Source: Butyrivibrio sp. (GTDB lineage: Bacteria; Bacillota; Clostridia; Lachnospirales; Lachnospiraceae). From it: a stretch of 51,994 nucleotides of DNA. Position 1 is the stretch's first letter, and each line of letters opens with the position of its first letter. Positions 1-9,139 of this stretch are shown here, piece by piece. Under the pieces are notes generated by a model. That model was given only the letters and a program-made list of their open reading frames with translations. It did no database searches and was not told the DNA's origin. The translations under genes were made by a program, and so were the position numbers. The stretch covers positions 1-51,994 of the forward strand of contig JAILMY010000029.1 of the NCBI GenBank assembly GCA_024692165.1, given 5' to 3'.

Positions 1-55
1 GTAGAGCACCTGACTCTTAATCAGGTTGTCCAGGGTTCGAGACCCTGGCGGTGCA
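1..55 (+). tRNA. tRNA-Lys (CTT), 5' truncated by window edge
   Basis: The anticodon arm CCTGA-CTCTTAA-TCAGG gives anticodon CTT (Lys). It is followed by a five-pair T arm (CAGGG TTCGAGA CCCTG) and the 3' acceptor strand GCGGTGC. The window starts inside the D loop (GTAGAGC), so the 5' acceptor strand and part of the D arm are missing. No CCA is encoded after the discriminator A, so CCA must be added after transcription. Confidence 0.93.
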
Positions 56-60
56 CGCCG

Positions 61-106
61 AGTACTGTTTTCGTGGGTATATCCCATGGGGATGGTACTT
101 TTTTTC
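61..106 (+). terminator. Intrinsic terminator of tRNA-Lys
   Basis: AGTAC...GTACT outer arms and an inner CGTGGG/CCCATG stem linked by U-G pairs make one long hairpin, immediately followed by seven T residues. It begins six bases after the tRNA end. Confidence 0.8.
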
Positions 107-114
107 GCGTTAAA

Positions 115-371
115 GTGAGCCACGCAAGATAAAAGACATAAAATATTGTTCGTGGGGAGCTTGCTCACCTAAGAACTGTATTTTATGTCTTTTAATTTAT
201 GCGGCGAACGCCGCGTAAATGAGAAATTCGCAAAGCGAATTTCGAATCTTGCGTACCTAATCGAATGCCGCGACAACGACGCCAGAAGTGCAGAAATCTA
301 TGATTTCGTCGCACTTCACGCACAGCGTGTGAACAAGCGCAGCGGTTACGAGTCTGTCGGCATGGCTTCAC
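115..371. repeat. Two-lobed nested inverted-repeat element (possible structured RNA or palindromic mobile element)
   Basis: Outer arms GTGAGCCA (115-122) and TGGCTTCAC (363-371) close the whole element with one bulged base. Lobe 1 is closed by CGCAAGAT (123-130)/ATCTTGCG (246-253). It contains three hairpins: a perfect 14-bp stem AAAAGACATAAAAT (131-144/180-193), an 11-pair stem with a GAAC loop (195-220), and GAAATTCGC/GCGAATTTC (223-243). Lobe 2 is closed by ATGCC..GACA (266-275)/TGTCGGCAT (355-362). It contains GAAGTGC/GCACTTC with an inner GAAATC/GATTTC stem, and ACGC-ACA-GCGT. The right end overlaps the stop codon of the CapA-like gene. I see no ORF that deserves annotation here. The strand of function is unknown; multi-copy status could not be tested. 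Confidence 0.7.
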
Positions 372-1687
372 CTCACCCCCACATACGCATCTACATCCTT
401 CACCTCATACTCCTTTATCCTCACCCCATCATAGCAGTGTTCAAACACAACCACCGCCTCGGCGCCCTTCTTTGTCTCATCCATCTTTCCCTGATAGGCC
501 CTGAAATTCCCCAAAGAATAAAACACCACGGTTTTTCTTCCAGATTCGCAGCTGATCTCGCTTACCTCCTGCACCACATGAGGATGACTTCCAATGACCA
601 CATCAGCTCCTGCCTCAGCCAAAAACTGTGCCATCTCCTTCTGTTCATCACTTACTTCGCTCTCATATTCATTCCCCCAATGGGCAAATACGATCACAAA
701 ATCCACCTCTGCCTTTGCATCTTCAATATCCTTCCTTACCTGCTGCCTCTCCTTCTCATCCCGGGGAAGGTAGTGTACCGCAAAAGGATATTTATCCGAA
801 GCATCCATTCCATTTGTCCCATATGTATAGGAAAAAAGCGCAAACTTAAGTCCGTTTCTTGAAATCACTTCATAGGGCCTGTATTCTTTATCTCCACTAT
901 TTTGTACTCCAATGGCCTTGATCCCATTTTCCTCATAAAAGGCAGTTGTCACATCAATTCCATAGATTCCCTTGTCGAGAGCATGGTTATTTCCACAGAC
1001 CGCAATATCAAATCCTGCAGCTGCCAATACCTTACCTACTTCCATGGGTGATCCAAACAACGGATATCCACTCACCGCAGATTCCTTATCCACAAGAACG
1101 GTTTCCGCCCCAAAAGCTGCTATATCGGCCTCTTTGATCTCTTTTTCAAAACCCTCATATAAAAATCCGTATTCGCCACCTTCATGGCTATTGGCGTAGT
1201 CCATGATCTCACGATGAATGATGTTATCCCCAAAAGCTATAAATCTGACCTCATTATCCACATTTTTCAGGCCAAAGGACTCCCATCTCCAAAGGGTATT
1301 ATTCCCCTCTGTATCCTCCAAAAGAAGGGTATCCTCATTCTCCCCTATAACCTTCATCCTGGTCACTTCACGGCCTATGTCAGAAGCAAACCATAACGGC
1401 TTAAGCTCTCCGTCTTTCAAAACGTCATAGATAAAAATATGCTGTGAAAGCTCCTTTTCATCCTCCAAAACCCAGAATGGCCTGTGCTTCCCAAATCGCC
1501 CTCTTTTCCATAAAAGCTCGATCTTTTCCGGCTCTCCGTCTCTGTCTATATCCGCAAAAAGAGTGTCCTGAACCTTTGTTGAAATACTGCGCTTCCACAG
1601 GAAAAATATGCAGCAAAAGGCTACTGCTATCCCAAAGAGAAGCAGTAGCCCCAAATATATCTTTCTTTTTTCTGATTTGCCCGTCAT
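368..1687 (-). CDS. CapA-family (PGA_cap) metallophosphoesterase-like membrane protein
   Basis: Probable envelope protein of the CapA/PgsA poly-gamma-glutamate synthesis family, whose fold is calcineurin-like. A single N-terminal membrane anchor (LGLLLLFGIAVAFCCIFFL) is followed by a short beta-rich region. The CapA domain covers roughly residues 145-430 and shows FGDNII near its start, the CGNNHALD metal-site motif, FAHWG, GSHPHVVQ and the terminal YSLGNF. The track start (1717) is replaced by ATG 1687, because it forms an ATGA overlap with the DUF3160 stop and has AGGAA upstream; this implies translational coupling. The stop codon lies inside the right arm of the palindromic element. The exact substrate is unknown; CapA relatives are not all capsule enzymes and no capBC genes are nearby. 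Confidence 0.85.
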   Translation of the reverse strand: MTGKSEKRKIYLGLLLLFGIAVAFCCIFFLWKRSISTKVQDTLFADIDRDGEPEKIELLWKRGRFGKHRPFWVLEDEKELSQHIFIYDVLKDGELKPLWFASDIGREVTRMKVIGENEDTLLLEDTEGNNTLWRWESFGLKNVDNEVRFIAFGDNIIHREIMDYANSHEGGEYGFLYEGFEKEIKEADIAAFGAETVLVDKESAVSGYPLFGSPMEVGKVLAAAGFDIAVCGNNHALDKGIYGIDVTTAFYEENGIKAIGVQNSGDKEYRPYEVISRNGLKFALFSYTYGTNGMDASDKYPFAVHYLPRDEKERQQVRKDIEDAKAEVDFVIVFAHWGNEYESEVSDEQKEMAQFLAEAGADVVIGSHPHVVQEVSEISCESGRKTVVFYSLGNFRAYQGKMDETKKGAEAVVVFEHCYDGVRIKEYEVKDVDAYVGVR

Positions 1688-3927
1688 CTGTTTCCTACTC
1701 GGTAGCTTGATGTCCACTGAGGCTGCTCCGGAGCCTTGTCGGCCTCAACCCAGTTCCAGTCATCATCCAAATATCCGCCGGCTAATCTGTTTCTCCACTC
1801 GCTATCTGTCATGCGCTCAGATATAGGCATTTCAAACTGGTAGAAGCTGTAAACACTTCCTCTTCCAATGTGAAGCTTTCCGTCAATAGGGAATACCACG
1901 TACAAAGTATCAACCTTGCCTGTTCCAACCTCCAAAACTGTTCCATTTGGATCAGTAGCGATATCCGCAACAACAGGAGAAGGAGCCTGAAAACTGTCGG
2001 AAGGAGCCTCTTCCATTTCCTCCTTGTTCACTTCAATCCAAAAATGCTCTATATATCCGCCGTAGCATCTGATAAACTCGTAGTCATCCTCTGTTATCTC
2101 GGCATTTGTCAGCTCTTTTTCCGAAATCTCAAGAAGCCTTTTGGCAATCTCAGTAAGCTTTTCAAGGTTCTCCTTCTCACCGCTTCCTAACATTCCGCAT
2201 TCCTCAAGACCTTTCTTTGTCTTTTCAGAAAGAGCGATGAACCTGCTGTAGATCACCGGCTGAGGATCGACATATCCTCTGTCATCAAGGACTTCCATGT
2301 CTCCGCCGCCCATCTCCGCCATAAGCTGCTTCGAATAGAGAATGGTGTCGTGCTTAAGCTCTGCAAAAGAACCTGCAAAGGTCTCCAGATTCTTTTTTGT
2401 CCACTCTTCCGACTGCATGTAGGAAGGGTATCCCTCTTTCTTCTGCTCAAAAAGTGGTCTTAAAATATTAAGCCATCCGGAATACAGGCTTGCATCCCAC
2501 AGACTTGCATCAGAATTATCAAAATGCTCCCGGGCAAAAAACAGATTCTCATTATAGTTCTTGTACTCTGTGTCACCCTGCTCTTTCAATATATCAAGTG
2601 CAGTCTCGGAGCCAAGAGCTGCTGCCACGTCCAGAGTATCCGGAAGGTATCTTCTTTCGCCGTTTTCGTTTTCCTCAACAGCACTGTACACAAGTCTTTG
2701 CATGATTGCAGCGTCGATTGTAAAACGCTGGCCCAAAAATCGGTAGGACGGAATGACAGGATTCTCGCCCTCTCTTACAGGAATTGAATTGATCTTTGGG
2801 GGATCCAATGCCATGAGCTTCTCTCCACAGTCATTTAAGGCCGCTTCATTTCCGACAAGGTCTTTCGCCTCCGGAATCTGTCCGTAGGCACTTTCAATCT
2901 GTGTAATAACCTGGTCGTATCCGGGATCATCGGATGCTCCGGCAAAAAAGCCTGTGATCTTGTAAATGTCCTTCCAGGCCTCAGGATCCTTGTCTATGGC
3001 AAGACTCATTAAAACTGCACTCTTTACCATCTCCTGGCTTTCAAAAGGAAAACCGATTCTGCCATACCACATCATTGTGCGGAAATACTTCTCAAGGTTC
3101 TCATCACCCTCATAGTATCCCCTTGGCTTGTACTGGGTATAATCCTCATTTTTGCCGGTGAGGGCACATTCCTCAATCCCGGCAGCTTCCATTATCTTGT
3201 CGTACTCTGCATGTACTACGCTGTTAAATTCGGCATCATTGGGCACAGCAGATACTGCATTATCCTGCAAAAGCTCAGCTACGTAAAAGAACTCCATATT
3301 GCGAAGGGCTGCTTCTTTCCACTCAGATCCCTGAAGCTCCTTGTACTGGTTTACTGACTCCTCCATCATGCTCTGGGTAAGGGTCTTAAGCCTGTCGGAA
3401 AGAAAGTCCCTTTCTGTCTGTTTCATCAGATACGCAAAATACAGATGATACGTGTGCATAAGAGAGTCAACAGTTACAAAATTCGGGAACATCAGGTATC
3501 TGTTGCTTTCATATACATCAAAAAACTCATTATATGAATCTCTTACAACCGCAAAATTGTTTGTAATAAGCCCCTGTCTCAGCTCTGCAGCAGTCTCCGA
3601 GGCATATTCGTGAGATGGATTAAACCAGTTGTCAAATTCATCCTCATATTCAACATTGGAAAAATCCTCAGCAACCTTGTAGGGCTCCACAGAGGGCACA
3701 AGATTCACGTCATAGTATATTTCTTCATCAGTTACTTCATTTTCATTCTGTGCCTCAGCCACAGGCTCTTTTTCCGCCTCTGCCCCTGTCTGGAAATCAT
3801 CACTGTTATCTTCAGTTACCTGCTGCGAAGTAACATCACCGGCTGCTTCATCAGCCCTGGGCGCACTTCCACAGGCGCTCATCACCATTGTTGCTGCAAT
3901 AAGCGCCGCCAACACTCTTTTCTTCAT
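1684..3927 (-). CDS. DUF3160 domain lipoprotein
   Basis: A 747-residue secreted lipoprotein. The N terminus MKKRVLAALIAATMVMSACG is a typical lipoprotein signal with lipobox MSAC. An acidic, low-complexity linker (about residues 25-75) precedes a long helical domain that I assign to DUF3160 from its VDSLMHTYHLYFAYLMK segment and overall length. The C-terminal part has a beta-rich stretch (YVVFPIDGKLHIGRG) and ends EWRNRLAGGYLDDDWNWVE. It is first in a two-gene operon with the CapA-like gene, and its TGA overlaps the next ATG. The biochemical function of DUF3160 is unknown to me; a surface role is inferred from the lipid anchor. A good ribosome site lies just upstream. Confidence 0.85.
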   Translation of the reverse strand: MKKRVLAALIAATMVMSACGSAPRADEAAGDVTSQQVTEDNSDDFQTGAEAEKEPVAEAQNENEVTDEEIYYDVNLVPSVEPYKVAEDFSNVEYEDEFDNWFNPSHEYASETAAELRQGLITNNFAVVRDSYNEFFDVYESNRYLMFPNFVTVDSLMHTYHLYFAYLMKQTERDFLSDRLKTLTQSMMEESVNQYKELQGSEWKEAALRNMEFFYVAELLQDNAVSAVPNDAEFNSVVHAEYDKIMEAAGIEECALTGKNEDYTQYKPRGYYEGDENLEKYFRTMMWYGRIGFPFESQEMVKSAVLMSLAIDKDPEAWKDIYKITGFFAGASDDPGYDQVITQIESAYGQIPEAKDLVGNEAALNDCGEKLMALDPPKINSIPVREGENPVIPSYRFLGQRFTIDAAIMQRLVYSAVEENENGERRYLPDTLDVAAALGSETALDILKEQGDTEYKNYNENLFFAREHFDNSDASLWDASLYSGWLNILRPLFEQKKEGYPSYMQSEEWTKKNLETFAGSFAELKHDTILYSKQLMAEMGGGDMEVLDDRGYVDPQPVIYSRFIALSEKTKKGLEECGMLGSGEKENLEKLTEIAKRLLEISEKELTNAEITEDDYEFIRCYGGYIEHFWIEVNKEEMEEAPSDSFQAPSPVVADIATDPNGTVLEVGTGKVDTLYVVFPIDGKLHIGRGSVYSFYQFEMPISERMTDSEWRNRLAGGYLDDDWNWVEADKAPEQPQWTSSYRVGNR

Positions 3928-3995
3928 AACCTCTTCCTTCCTTCTGACTGAAATTCACGTTTACTCCAATTATCATAGTACATAAAGCGGCACAA

Positions 3996-4040
3996 ATCAA
4001 AAACGCGCCGACTCCGGGGTTAGCCGAAGCGGCGCGTAAG
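3996..4040 (-). terminator. Intrinsic terminator of the suf operon
   Basis: Read on the minus strand, ACGCGCCG and CGGCGCGT form an 8-bp GC-rich stem, followed by TTTTTGATTTG. It lies 15 bases after the sufU stop and isolates suf from the DUF3160 operon. Confidence 0.85.
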
Positions 4041-4054
4041 CGTCATTATTTAGC

Positions 4055-4498
4055 TTATTCGTTGGCTTTTTCAGGGTGCTCAAGCATCTCCTGCATTGTG
4101 TGCCAGCCAAGGACCGCACATTTTACTCTGGCGGGCATATGAGCCACATCCTGAAGCGCTGCTGCCTCATCAAGAGCCTCAATGCTCTCCTCATCAGTGA
4201 TCTCGCCCTTGATCATGCCCATGAAGGTTCCGGCAAGCTTTATGGCCTCATCCTTCTTCTTTCCTATGATCTGGTCAGCCATCATATCCACGGAAGCCTG
4301 GGATATAGCACATCCGCTTCCCTCATACATGGCATCTGTAATAACATCTCCGTCTATCTTAAGCTGCAAGGTGATATCATCGCCGCAGCTTGGATTAACA
4401 CCTCGAAGCACCAGGTCTGCCGACTCCATCTTGCCTTTATGAACAGGATGCATGTTATGCTCATTTACTATTTCACGATATAACTGCTTAAGCTCCAT
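4055..4498 (-). CDS. sufU: SufU iron-sulfur cluster assembly / sulfur-transfer protein
   Basis: A zinc-containing partner that accepts persulfide sulfur from SufS in Gram-positive Suf systems. The 147-residue protein has the three expected cysteine motifs: NPSCGDD (about residue 37), GSGCAIS (about 62) and VKCAVLGW (about 125). A conserved Asp follows the first Cys. It is the last suf gene, and its ATG overlaps the end of sufS by 11 bp, which suggests coupled translation. Length and motifs match full-length SufU rather than IscU. Function in the cytosolic Fe-S pathway is well supported by context. Confidence 0.95.
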   Translation of the reverse strand: MELKQLYREIVNEHNMHPVHKGKMESADLVLRGVNPSCGDDITLQLKIDGDVITDAMYEGSGCAISQASVDMMADQIIGKKKDEAIKLAGTFMGMIKGEITDEESIEALDEAAALQDVAHMPARVKCAVLGWHTMQEMLEHPEKANE

Positions 4499-5708
4499 AA
4501 CCCATAACCTCTCTTACAAGAGACAGCTTCTCAAGGAATCTGTCGACTTCCTCTTCTGTATTATAGAAATATACACTTGCTCTGGAAGTGGACCCAGCTC
4601 CGATAAACTGCATAAGAGGCTGTGCACAGTGATGTCCTGCCCTGATGCAAACATGATCATCATTGAGAACTGAAGACATGTCATGAGGGTGAACGCCATC
4701 CATTGTAAAAGTAACAATTCCACAGTGCTTTGAAGGATCCTTTGAGCCGTAAACCTTGATATAAGGGAGCTTTGCAAGGCCTTCCATAAGACGCTTTGTA
4801 AGTTTCTCCTCCTGCTCTTTTATGGCATCAAAGCCAACCTTTTCAAGATAATCAATAGCAGCGGCAAGACCTACAGCATCTCCTGCGTTTACTGTACCTG
4901 CCTCAAACTTATGAGGAAGCTCAGCATAGGTCGCATCTTCTCTTGTAACATATTCTATCATTTCTCCGCCTGTTAAAAAAGGCTGCATATTTTCCAAAAG
5001 CTCTTTTCTTCCATATAAGACACCGATTCCCATTGGTGCCATCATCTTGTGTCCTGAGAAGGCAAAAAAATCTGCACCAAGCTCCTTAACATCCACCTTC
5101 ATATGAGGTGTGGACTGTGCTCCGTCAACAACTACAACGGCGCCCTTTTTATGAGCATATTCGGCTATCTCTTTTACCGGATTTGTTACTCCCATTACAT
5201 TGGAAACATGGCCCAGTGCAACAATCCTGGTTCTGTCCGTGATCTTGGATTCATATTCCTCTTTGGAAATAACACCCTCTTCATCAGGCTCTAAGTATAC
5301 GAGCTTTGCGTGATTTTTCTTTGCTACCATCTGCCATGGAAGCATGTTGCTATGATGCTCCATAACTGTAATTACGATCTCATCACCCTCGCCTACGTTA
5401 TCCATGCCGTAACTGTAAGCCACCAGGTTCAGGGATTCTGTGGTATTTCTGGTAAAAATGATCTCCTCAGTGCCTACGCCCCCTATGAATCCTGCAACCT
5501 TCTTTCTTGCATCTTCATAGGCTTCGGTAGCTGCCATACTCCAGTCGTAAAGACCTCTTAAAGGATTGGCATTAGCTGTTTTATAAAAATTTGTCACAGC
5601 ATCCAGCACCTGATTGGGTCTCTGGGCTGTAGCCGCATTATCAAAATATACGTAATCGCCGGATTTCAGGATATCGAAATCCTCGCGAAATTCTGCCAGA
5701 TTGCTCAT
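4488..5708 (-). CDS. sufS: SufS group II cysteine desulfurase
   Basis: A PLP enzyme that takes sulfur from cysteine as an enzyme persulfide for Fe-S assembly. The PLP lysine lies in SGHKMM, followed by APMGIGVLYG. The catalytic cysteine lies in RAGHHCAQP (about residue 358), with the longer loop typical of group II. The N terminus has YFDNAATAQRP. The track start (5723) is a TTG. I prefer ATG 5708 (MSNLAEF), which has GTGAGGAG at proper spacing. It sits between sufD and sufU, the standard Firmicute arrangement. Confidence 0.95.
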   Translation of the reverse strand: MSNLAEFREDFDILKSGDYVYFDNAATAQRPNQVLDAVTNFYKTANANPLRGLYDWSMAATEAYEDARKKVAGFIGGVGTEEIIFTRNTTESLNLVAYSYGMDNVGEGDEIVITVMEHHSNMLPWQMVAKKNHAKLVYLEPDEEGVISKEEYESKITDRTRIVALGHVSNVMGVTNPVKEIAEYAHKKGAVVVVDGAQSTPHMKVDVKELGADFFAFSGHKMMAPMGIGVLYGRKELLENMQPFLTGGEMIEYVTREDATYAELPHKFEAGTVNAGDAVGLAAAIDYLEKVGFDAIKEQEEKLTKRLMEGLAKLPYIKVYGSKDPSKHCGIVTFTMDGVHPHDMSSVLNDDHVCIRAGHHCAQPLMQFIGAGSTSRASVYFYNTEEEVDRFLEKLSLVREVMGYGA

Positions 5709-5741
5709 AAATCTCCTCACCAAAGTATGATATCGGATAGA

Positions 5742-6911
5742 TCATACAATGTTCTGAATATAGTAATGTACTCTCTGCATAAGCTCAGGATCAGGAATCA
5801 TTCTGGCTACACTCTCAAGTCTTGCCTTGATCATGATGCGCTTTGCCTCTTCCTCATCGATGCCTCTTGACTGCATGTAGAAAAGAAGATCCTCACCAAG
5901 CTGTCCGATAGTAGCTCCGTGTCTTCCGTCCACGTCCTCCTCCTGACAGAGGATAATAGGCATGGTTCTGTTGATAACGTCCTGACTAAGAAGCAGAGTA
6001 TCCTCCTGCTCATCGCCTGCAGAACCTGAACTTCCGTTTTTGAAATCAATGGTAAAACGAAGTGTCTTCTGGGCTTCTTCCATTAAAACGCCCTTAAACT
6101 GCATATTGGCGTTTGTCTTCTTACCTCTGTGATCAGCCACATAATTGATATCCAGGCTGTGGTCGCCCCTTCTAAGATATCCCATATCACTGGTAAAATC
6201 AGACTCTTTCTCTGAAAGGTTTGTATAACAGCCGGTCCATACATTCTTTCCCCCAAGTTCCAGGGAAATGACTCTGATAGCGCCCTTTTCAAAGCAGGCA
6301 CCGCCAAGATCATCGAAATGCACAAACTCTTTTCCCAAAAGCTGTGATCTTACAACTGTAACCTTTGCACCTTCCTCCGCAAGGATCCTGGTGCTGAGGC
6401 CAAGGAATCCCTTTGCCTCATTGTCTGAAGTAATGTCCATGATGATTGTCACTTCAGAATTCTTACGGGCATGGATGACATGAGCCGAAAGAGCCCCGTC
6501 TCCATCCTGCATGTCATAGCTTAGGATAATGGGCTTTTCTACCTTTACTCCCTCTTCCACAGTGTAGACATCTGCCTTTACTCCAAGAGAGTTCATCAGA
6601 TTGTCCACATCAATTCCCATACCGGTTCTAAGGGCCTGTTCCTTGTCCCTTGCGGAGGTATCGCCGTTTGGCTCTCCCGGAACACCGGTGGAAGAAAGGA
6701 TCCTCTCCTTGTTATCTCTAAAGATCTGTCCGGCCTCTTCAAAGGAAACCTCGCTCTTTAGACTAACGCCCTGAGGAACCTCCTTAGGCTTGGGAGACGA
6801 AAGCTTTTCAATTTCAATATCTGAAGCGTTTATCGCGCTGTCGTTTACATGAAGAAAATTGTAGGTAAATACAGGCAGCACGTTTACTTTCATATTTAAA
6901 TCAGTATTCAT
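5742..6911 (-). CDS. sufD: SufD, Fe-S scaffold complex subunit
   Basis: The shorter SufB/SufD-family subunit (389 residues), which assembles with SufB and SufC into the cytosolic SufBC2D scaffold. A divergent N-terminal helical part (to about residue 110) is followed by the right-handed beta-helix core. The conserved C terminus includes RHGATIGQLGEDLLFYMQSRGI and EEAKRIMIKARLE, as in other family members. ATG 6911 is preceded by AAAGGAGCAGG. The gene lies 13 bp after the sufB stop. The assignment as SufD rather than SufB rests on length, divergence and gene order. Confidence 0.93.
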   Translation of the reverse strand: MNTDLNMKVNVLPVFTYNFLHVNDSAINASDIEIEKLSSPKPKEVPQGVSLKSEVSFEEAGQIFRDNKERILSSTGVPGEPNGDTSARDKEQALRTGMGIDVDNLMNSLGVKADVYTVEEGVKVEKPIILSYDMQDGDGALSAHVIHARKNSEVTIIMDITSDNEAKGFLGLSTRILAEEGAKVTVVRSQLLGKEFVHFDDLGGACFEKGAIRVISLELGGKNVWTGCYTNLSEKESDFTSDMGYLRRGDHSLDINYVADHRGKKTNANMQFKGVLMEEAQKTLRFTIDFKNGSSGSAGDEQEDTLLLSQDVINRTMPIILCQEEDVDGRHGATIGQLGEDLLFYMQSRGIDEEEAKRIMIKARLESVARMIPDPELMQRVHYYIQNIV

Positions 6912-6924
6912 AAAACCTGCTCCT

Positions 6925-8334
6925 TTAATGTCCGCTCATTTCAAGCTTGATAAGATTGTTCATCTCAACCGCATACTCAAGCGGAAGCTCCTTGGAAACC
7001 GGATTTGCAAATCCGCTGACGATCATGGCCTTTGCATCCTCCTCAGTGATACCACGGGACATGAGATAGAATACAGCTTCATCACTGATTCTTCCAATCT
7101 TGGCCTCGTGTCCTACATCAGCATCATTGGTACGGATATCCATTGCAGGAATAGTATCTGCTCTGGAAATACTATCGAGCATCAGTGAATCACAGGATAC
7201 GGAAGCCTTAGCCTTTTTAGCTGTCTTCTGAATTGTGACACTGCTTCGATAAGTTCCGATTCCGCCGTCCTTGGAGATGGACTTTGTGGAAATAACCGAA
7301 GATGTTCTCTCTCCGATGTGAACAACCTTCGCGCCTGTATCCAGGTTCTGTCCCTTGCCGGCAAAGGTGATACCGGTAAACTCCATCTTGGAACCATCGC
7401 CCTTGAGGATTGTCATAGGATAGAGGTATGAGGTATGGGACCCAAAAGAACCTGAAACCCACTCCATTATTCCGCCTTCCTCAACAACTGCTCTCTTGGT
7501 GTTAAGGTTGTACATATTCTTTGACCAGTTCTCAATAGTTGAGTAACGAAGTCTCGCATTTTTACCAACATAAAGTTCTACGCAGCCGGCATGAAGATTG
7601 GCAACGTTGTACTTTGGTGCTGAACACCCTTCTATGAAATGAAGGTCTGCACCCTCATCTACGATGATAAGTGTATGCTCGAACTGTCCTGCGCCTGCTG
7701 CATTTAATCTGAAGTATGACTGAAGTGGAATATCCACCTTTACTCCCTTTGGTACATATACAAAAGAACCGCCGGACCATACAGCGCCGTGAAGAGCTGC
7801 AAACTTGTGATCTGTAGGAGGCACAAGCTTCATGAAGTGCTCTTTTATCATATCAGCGTACTCGCCGTGAAGAGCGCTCTCAAGATCAGTGTAGATAACG
7901 CCCTGGGCTGCCACTTCATCTTTTACATTGTGGTAAACGAGCTCTGAGTCATACTGAGCTCCAACTCCGGCAAGAGATTCTCTCTCGGCCTGAGGAATTC
8001 CCAGTTTCTCAAAGGTGTTCTTGATTTCCTCCGGAACATCCTCCCATTTTCCCTTCATGTCAGACTTATGTCTTACATAGGAAGAGATTCTGGCCATATC
8101 GAGACCTTCTATGCTTGGTCCCCAGTTAGGCATCTTGATATTCTCGTAATGCTCAAGGCACTGGAGTCTGAAGTCTCTCATCCACTCAGGGTCATTCTTT
8201 TCCTCAGAAACCTTAAGAACTGTCTCTTTAGTAAGACCTTCTTCCATTCGGTAGAAGTCTTTTTCATTTTCTATATCTTTAAAATCGTATAAGCTGCGGT
8301 CAATGTCGGCCACAACCTGCTTGTTATCGGCCAT
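6925..8334 (-). CDS. sufB: SufB, Fe-S scaffold complex subunit
   Basis: The 469-residue scaffold subunit of SufBC2D, on which nascent clusters form. Recognisable features are the N-terminal RSLYDFKD and KPDSEWMRDFRL-like region, the WGPSIEGLDM segment, FVYVPKGVKV and the beta-helix. The conserved ending contains DVGHEAKIGRISDEAVFYLMSRG and a family-typical helix. Several Cys occur in the core (FIEGCSAPKY). ATG 8334 is preceded by GAGGG. It follows sufC by 12 bp, consistent with a single transcript. Confidence 0.96.
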   Translation of the reverse strand: MADNKQVVADIDRSLYDFKDIENEKDFYRMEEGLTKETVLKVSEEKNDPEWMRDFRLQCLEHYENIKMPNWGPSIEGLDMARISSYVRHKSDMKGKWEDVPEEIKNTFEKLGIPQAERESLAGVGAQYDSELVYHNVKDEVAAQGVIYTDLESALHGEYADMIKEHFMKLVPPTDHKFAALHGAVWSGGSFVYVPKGVKVDIPLQSYFRLNAAGAGQFEHTLIIVDEGADLHFIEGCSAPKYNVANLHAGCVELYVGKNARLRYSTIENWSKNMYNLNTKRAVVEEGGIMEWVSGSFGSHTSYLYPMTILKGDGSKMEFTGITFAGKGQNLDTGAKVVHIGERTSSVISTKSISKDGGIGTYRSSVTIQKTAKKAKASVSCDSLMLDSISRADTIPAMDIRTNDADVGHEAKIGRISDEAVFYLMSRGITEEDAKAMIVSGFANPVSKELPLEYAVEMNNLIKLEMSGH

Positions 8335-8346
8335 CTGATATCCCTC

Positions 8347-9093
8347 TTAAATAAATCTCTCGAATCCGTGCTCGTTAATTTCATCAACCAAAGAGCCGTC
8401 GCCGGTGTGAACGATATTTCCCTTAACAAGAACATGAGTATAGTCAACGTGAAGTGACTCTAAGATCTTGGTGCTGTGGGTGATGATAAGAAGTGCTCCG
8501 TCCTTTTTCTTCTGATATTCCTCAACACCCTTAGATACTGTACGAACTGCATCTACATCAAGGCCTGAATCTGTCTCATCAAGGATTGCAAACTTAGGGC
8601 TGAGCATAAGAAGCTGAAGGATCTCTGCCTTCTTCTTCTCACCGCCTGAAAATCCAACGTTGAGATCTCTGTCTGCATAGGATTCATCCATGGAAAGAAT
8701 CTCCATTGCAGCCTTAAGAGATTTCTGGAAAGCAAGAAGCTTTACCGGTGCTCCTGTCTGCGCATGGTATGCATTTCTGATGAAGCTGCTAAGGGATATT
8801 CCCGGAACCTCATATGGGTTCTGGAAAGAAAGGAACATTCCGGCCTTTGCTCTCTTATCAGAAGAAAGATCTGTAATGTCCTGTCCCTCAAATATGATAT
8901 TTCCCTCGGTAACCACATAATGAGGATTGCCCATCAGTGTAAATCCCAGGGTGGATTTGCCGGCACCGTTAGGTCCCATGAGTACATGAGTCTCTCCCGG
9001 CTTAATATCAAGATTTATTCTATTAAGTATAGGAAGCTCGTTATCAATTGAAACTGATAAGTCCCTGACCTGCAATAAAGACTGCTCTGACAT
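8347..9093 (-). CDS. sufC: SufC ATPase of the Suf complex
   Basis: A soluble ABC-type ATPase that drives SufB/SufD conformational change. It has Walker A GPNGAGKST, Q-loop SFQNPYEVPG, an ABC signature written VGFSGGEKKK, Walker B FAILDETDSGLD and H-loop ITHST. The track ORF starts far upstream at 9300 and would run through the suf promoter and over tRNA-Gly. The true start is ATG 9093 (MSEQSLLQVRDLSV), with GAAAGGGA upstream. It is the first gene of the operon, with an untranslated leader of about 40 bases. Confidence 0.96.
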   Translation of the reverse strand: MSEQSLLQVRDLSVSIDNELPILNRINLDIKPGETHVLMGPNGAGKSTLGFTLMGNPHYVVTEGNIIFEGQDITDLSSDKRAKAGMFLSFQNPYEVPGISLSSFIRNAYHAQTGAPVKLLAFQKSLKAAMEILSMDESYADRDLNVGFSGGEKKKAEILQLLMLSPKFAILDETDSGLDVDAVRTVSKGVEEYQKKKDGALLIITHSTKILESLHVDYTHVLVKGNIVHTGDGSLVDEINEHGFERFI

Positions 9094-9139
9094 TGTATTT
9101 TCCCTTTCTTGGTGTTTTCCTAGTAACATAGTAGGAATT

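Noticed and set aside
1-371. Integration (att) site at tRNA-Lys
   Set aside because: No integrase, no direct repeat of the tRNA 3' end, and the next genes are ordinary chromosomal ones.
185-862. 225-residue plus-strand ORF over the structured element and the CapA gene
   Set aside because: It reads antisense through a clear CapA coding sequence and through palindromes; no ribosome site and no recognisable domain.
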